A stretch of 7,976 bases of DNA, from positions 1 through 7,976 of the forward strand of contig JAGRAS010000060.1 of assembly GCA_020434465.1 (NCBI GenBank). The letters are read 5' to 3'. The stretch is from Bdellovibrionales bacterium (GTDB lineage Bacteria > Bdellovibrionota > UBA2361 > JAGRAS01). Below, in pieces: positions 5,590 to 7,976 of the stretch. Both the position numbers and the translations under genes were made by a program. The first letter of the stretch is position 1. The number at the start of each line of letters is the position of its first letter. The notes beneath the pieces were generated by a model, which was given only the letters and a program-made list of their open reading frames with translations, made no database searches and was not told the origin of the DNA.

Positions 5590-6387
5590 ATGAGGTTTTT
5601 TAGATATAAAGCTGACATAGCCCCAACAAGCGTAATTGCCTTTCTTTTTTTTCTTGATCTTATTGCATATCTACATATCTCTAATATTTATCTAGTTATT
5701 TGCTGGATGCTTATAATGTTGCCTGTTAAGGCTTGCATCTGCTCATGGAACCATCATCATCAGCATGTTCATACTTTTAAACAAGTTTGGGCAAATCGAT
5801 TGTTAGAAATTGTGTATGCATTTCATACTGGGATTACAACAAATGCCTGGGTGCTGCACCATAATTTAGGCCATCATGTAAATTATCTTGATCAAACTAA
5901 AGACGAATCCGGCTGGGCCAGACAAGACGGTTCGACTATGGGAACTATTGAGTATACCTTAACAATTGCTGTTACAGGTTATTTACGTGCTTATAGGGTT
6001 GGTAAGAAACATCCGAAATATCAAAAAAGCTTTTTATCTGCTGGGATTTTAGTGTCAGCTATTTTAGCCGCGCTATTTTACTTTAACTGGATAAATGCGC
6101 TTTTTATTTTCTTTATTCCAATGCTAAGTGGTTATGTAATTACTTGCTGGCATACTTATTATCACCACGCGGGATTGCATACTGATAATCACTTTGAAGC
6201 CTCTTATAATATTACCCACCGGTGGTACAATTTGTTAACTGGAAATCTTGGATATCATACTGCACACCACTGGAAGCAAGGTGTACACTGGTCAAAACTG
6301 CCAGAATTACACCAGGAAATTAAAGATAAAATACCAGAACATTTGTATAGACGCCCATGCTTTCCATTCTATTTGCTACCTGGCTAA
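5590..6387 (+). CDS. Membrane fatty acid desaturase family protein
   Basis: Members of this integral-membrane di-iron family introduce double bonds or hydroxyl groups into acyl chains or related lipids, using O2 and reduced electron carriers. The 265-residue product shows the histidine boxes: NHHHQHVH (His55-61), HHNLGHH (90-96) and NLGYHTAHH (His223, 226, 227) followed by the usual W..LP.LH. An extra His cluster, HTYYHHAGLH (188-197), lies before the last box. Hydrophobic segments near 15-28, 33-48, ~150-165 and ~166-183 fit a four-helix membrane topology. The ATG at 5590 is chosen because MRFFRYKADIAPTS resembles the start of such proteins. A TTG at 5569, just after an in-frame TAA, would add seven residues. 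Neither has a Shine-Dalgarno. At 265 residues it is at the short end for the family, and no fused cytochrome b5 or ferredoxin domain is present. The substrate is unknown. A carotenoid or sterol-type hydroxylase is less likely but possible. Confidence 0.85.
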   Translation: MRFFRYKADIAPTSVIAFLFFLDLIAYLHISNIYLVICWMLIMLPVKACICSWNHHHQHVHTFKQVWANRLLEIVYAFHTGITTNAWVLHHNLGHHVNYLDQTKDESGWARQDGSTMGTIEYTLTIAVTGYLRAYRVGKKHPKYQKSFLSAGILVSAILAALFYFNWINALFIFFIPMLSGYVITCWHTYYHHAGLHTDNHFEASYNITHRWYNLLTGNLGYHTAHHWKQGVHWSKLPELHQEIKDKIPEHLYRRPCFPFYLLPG

Positions 6388-6405
6388 AAACTGCTAAAAA
6401 ACACT

Positions 6406-7488
6406 ATGCGTGTTTTAATGCTCTATCACTATATTGATATTCCTGAATCACATGTTATTTCTAAGCTGCATTCGACTGGCTTTCAACTGAAAATTCTCTG
6501 TCATCCAAAAAGCCCCAATCAAGATAAACTTAGTAAATTAGGCATTGAGCCAGTGCATTTTGCATTTAAAAGCCGATTTTCAGTTTCAGCAGTAAAAAAA
6601 ATTAATTCTCTTGTTAGTGATTTCAAGCCTCAAATAATCCATGCATTTAGTGGGCGTGCAATTTCTAATTCTGTAATCCTAAGTTACTTCCTTAAAAATA
6701 GGCCTAAACTCTTAGCTTATCGAGGGGCAGTAGGCGAGATTTCTAGATTAGATCCTGCAAATTGGTTTACATTTTTAAATTCAAAAGTAGATATGATTTG
6801 CTGTGTATCAAAAGATATTGAAAAAGGGCTTTTAAAATCTGGAATTCCTGCTGGTAGACTATGTACAATTTATAAAGGACATGACCCTGCTTGGTATAAT
6901 TCAAATAGCAGCGTTACGAGAGAAGAGTTAAATATCCCAAAAAACGCCTTTATTATAGGCTGTATTGCTAATTTTAGAAAAAATAAAGGAGCAGATTTAT
7001 TAGTAGAAGCAGTTAAAAATTTAAGTACTTCCCTTCCTGAAGTGAAATTAATATTCATTGGTAAAGACAAAAAAAATTCTATAAAAAAGATATCTTCAGC
7101 TACTGAGGTTAAAGATAAAGTTATTTTCTTAGGTTTTCAGGAAAAACCAACCACGTATTTAAGTTTATTTGATGTTTTTGTTATGCCGTCACGAAAAAGT
7201 GAAGGTTTGCCCAAGTCTGTAATTGAAGCTATGGCTTGCAAAGTGCCTTGCATAGTTTCAAATGTTGGCGGAATGCCTGAGTTAATAAGAGATCAAATTG
7301 ATGGCATAGTTTTTAAGGAAGATAATTCTAAAGAACTTAGCAATGCTATTTTAAAACTTGCAGCTAACTCTGATCTTAGAAAACAATTTGCCGAAAGTGC
7401 ATTTGATAGAATCTTAAATAACTTCGGTATTGATGCGACTCTAAATGCAACAATTAATCTCTATAACTTAATGATATCAAATATTTAG
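6406..7488 (+). CDS. GT4-family (GT-B fold) glycosyltransferase
   Basis: This is a retaining transferase that moves a sugar from a nucleotide donor to a lipid, glycan or protein acceptor at the cytoplasmic membrane face. The 360 residues fit the family. The N-terminal Rossmann half (MRVLMLYHYID..., ~1-165) has the acceptor-side segment IIHAFSGRAISNS and the AYRGAVGEI motif. The C-terminal half (~180-360) has IGCIANFRKNKGADLLVEAV (Arg191/Lys194 expected to bind the diphosphate), KLIFIGKD, VIFLGF, and the diagnostic E-x7-E pair EGLPKSVIE (Glu266, Glu274) followed by AMACKVPCIVSNVGGMPELI. No signal peptide or strong membrane segment is present. It begins 18 nt after the desaturase stop and is probably cotranscribed, suggesting glycolipid or envelope modification. 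No Shine-Dalgarno precedes the ATG. Donor and acceptor cannot be read from the sequence. Confidence 0.9.
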   Translation: MRVLMLYHYIDIPESHVISKLHSTGFQLKILCHPKSPNQDKLSKLGIEPVHFAFKSRFSVSAVKKINSLVSDFKPQIIHAFSGRAISNSVILSYFLKNRPKLLAYRGAVGEISRLDPANWFTFLNSKVDMICCVSKDIEKGLLKSGIPAGRLCTIYKGHDPAWYNSNSSVTREELNIPKNAFIIGCIANFRKNKGADLLVEAVKNLSTSLPEVKLIFIGKDKKNSIKKISSATEVKDKVIFLGFQEKPTTYLSLFDVFVMPSRKSEGLPKSVIEAMACKVPCIVSNVGGMPELIRDQIDGIVFKEDNSKELSNAILKLAANSDLRKQFAESAFDRILNNFGIDATLNATINLYNLMISNI

Positions 7489-7506
7489 CTAAATTTTTTT
7501 TAGCTA
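7486..7506 (+). terminator. Hairpin directly at the end of the glycosyltransferase gene
   Basis: TAGCTAAA (7486-7493) and TTTAGCTA (7499-7506) form an 8-bp perfect stem with a TTTTT loop. The stem begins at the TAG stop. It is A/T-rich and is not directly followed by a U-tract. A T5 run comes at 7520-7524 within a second possible stem, AAGTC (7515-7519) with GACTT (7537-7541). Together these could end the 5590-7488 unit, but efficiency is doubtful. Confidence 0.4.
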
Positions 7507-7531
7507 TCAAATATAAGTCTTTTTAAAAAAT

Positions 7532-7541
7532 AAGTCGACTT
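7532..7541. repeat. Perfect 10-bp palindrome AAGTCGACTT
   Basis: This self-complementary site lies in the gap between the glycosyltransferase and the next gene. The half AAGTC is also repeated directly at 7515-7519, and GACTT can pair with that copy instead. It may be part of a terminator or a regulator site for the downstream gene. Confidence 0.35.
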
Positions 7542-7555
7542 GAATTAAGATAATT

Positions 7556-7562
7556 AGGAGGG
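7556..7562 (+). promoter_or_regulatory. Near-perfect Shine-Dalgarno upstream of an alternative TTG start
   Basis: AGGAGGG is the best anti-16S match in the window. It lies 3-4 nt before a TTG (7566) that is in frame with the ATG at 7614 and has no intervening stop (the upstream in-frame stop is at 7551). Either the protein begins 16 residues earlier than annotated or the site serves a short leader. The spacing is tighter than usual, so the ATG with its own AGGAG is still preferred. Confidence 0.4.
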
Positions 7563-7584
7563 CTGTTGCTGAGTAGATTTTCTA

Positions 7585-7595
7585 GCGACAGTCGC
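7585..7595. promoter_or_regulatory. Small operator-like palindrome GCGAC-A-GTCGC
   Basis: An inverted repeat with 5-bp arms around a single A lies 19 bases before the ATG at 7614, just upstream of its ribosome site. It is unusually G/C-rich for this DNA. It may bind a repressor or form a short hairpin, and it could also be incidental codons if translation starts at 7566. Confidence 0.25.
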
Positions 7596-7613
7596 ATAAA
7601 AGGAGTGAGGTAC

Positions 7614-7976
7614 ATGAAGGTACAAGGTGATTTATTAGGAAGATTAATTAGCAGTATTGCATCAGACTCTAAAAAAGTTGGCGGCAGTGGCTTTCAAGAA
7701 ATAATTAAACAATTACAAGAACAAAGAAAAGCTAGTAAAAGTTCTAAAAATGATGACGCTGCTTCAATTGAAATTACAAACCCACCAGTAGATGTTGCCC
7801 CACCAGAGGAAAATGCTGCACCAGAAGTGGAAGAAACAACTGAAGTAATAGCACCAGAAGAAAACCCTGATAACTCTGAAATTAGATCATTAGCTGAAAA
7901 ATACGTTAATTCTTATGAGAAAAATGCCAGAGACTTATCTGATGATGAGCGCAAATCTTTAATTGATGACGTAGCA
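7614..7976 (+). CDS. Unrecognised acidic protein, C-terminus cut by window edge
   Basis: 121 residues are visible and the frame is open at the right edge. A helix-prone N-terminus (MKVQGDLLGRLISSIA..., ~1-40, ending in a basic IIKQLQEQRKASKSSK) is followed by a low-complexity Pro/Glu/Ala-rich acidic linker (~48-88, with APPEE, APEVEE and APEENP repeats). A charged helical segment comes next (~89-121, SLAEKYVNSYEKNARDLSDD). There is no signal peptide or membrane segment, so it is probably cytoplasmic or membrane-peripheral. The ATG has AGGAG at 7601-7605, 8 nt upstream. An in-frame TTG at 7566 behind AGGAGGG is the alternative. It is separated from the glycosyltransferase by 125 nt containing hairpins and is probably a separate transcription unit. 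The helix-linker-helix layout fits many scaffold or adaptor proteins, but I do not recognise the family and assign no function. Confidence 0.75.
   Translation, partial: MKVQGDLLGRLISSIASDSKKVGGSGFQEIIKQLQEQRKASKSSKNDDAASIEITNPPVDVAPPEENAAPEVEETTEVIAPEENPDNSEIRSLAEKYVNSYEKNARDLSDDERKSLIDDVA

Noticed and set aside
6870..7070. Minus-strand 66-codon frame
   Set aside because: It is antisense to the nucleotide-binding half of the glycosyltransferase.
1..7976. CRISPR array, tRNA, rRNA, prophage or toxin-antitoxin locus
   Set aside because: No regularly spaced repeats, cloverleaf-like segments, structural phage genes or paired small toxin/antitoxin frames could be found on reading both strands.

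Overview
The window is AT-rich bacterial chromosome-type DNA. It uses Shine-Dalgarno signals for some genes and carries secreted proteins with Sec signal peptides, a membrane fatty acid desaturase, a GT4 glycosyltransferase and part of a FliA/WhiG-type (sigma-28-like) sigma factor. The large secreted protein combines an Ig-like domain, a caspase-like fold and a Cys/Asp-rich DxDxDG metal-binding motif. Such modular proteins are common in Bdellovibrionota/Myxococcota-like lineages and in several uncultured phyla. I cannot place the organism more precisely, and no phage, plasmid, CRISPR, rRNA or tRNA signature is visible.

Layout. On the minus strand, reading right to left, a long secreted protein (4010-804) with its own putative promoter is followed, after a 271-base gap, by the N-terminal part of a FliA/WhiG-type sigma factor (529-1) that runs off the left edge. 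The sigma gene is easy to miss because a longer-looking spurious frame lies on the opposite strand. Its product includes the whole of core region 2 and the start of region 3. On the plus strand, after a 530-base divergent intergenic region, come a secreted collagen-like/beta-helix protein (4541-5494), a fatty acid desaturase family protein (5590-6387), a GT4 glycosyltransferase 18 bases later (6406-7488), and the start of an unrecognised acidic protein (7614 to the right edge).

The 5590-7488 pair looks like a small envelope or lipid/glycan unit. The two secreted proteins at 804-4010 and 4541-5494 are divergently arranged and probably act outside the cytoplasm. Nothing shows that they work together. 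The most notable item is the 1068-residue exported protein, which has a convincing His-Gly...Cys clan-CD (caspase/CHAT/gingipain-like) core (His455, Cys529). The intergenic DNA on both sides of its gene carries short related repeats that may be remnants of a mobile element. No complete new multi-gene system is evident. The window edges cut two genes, so part of the context is missing.
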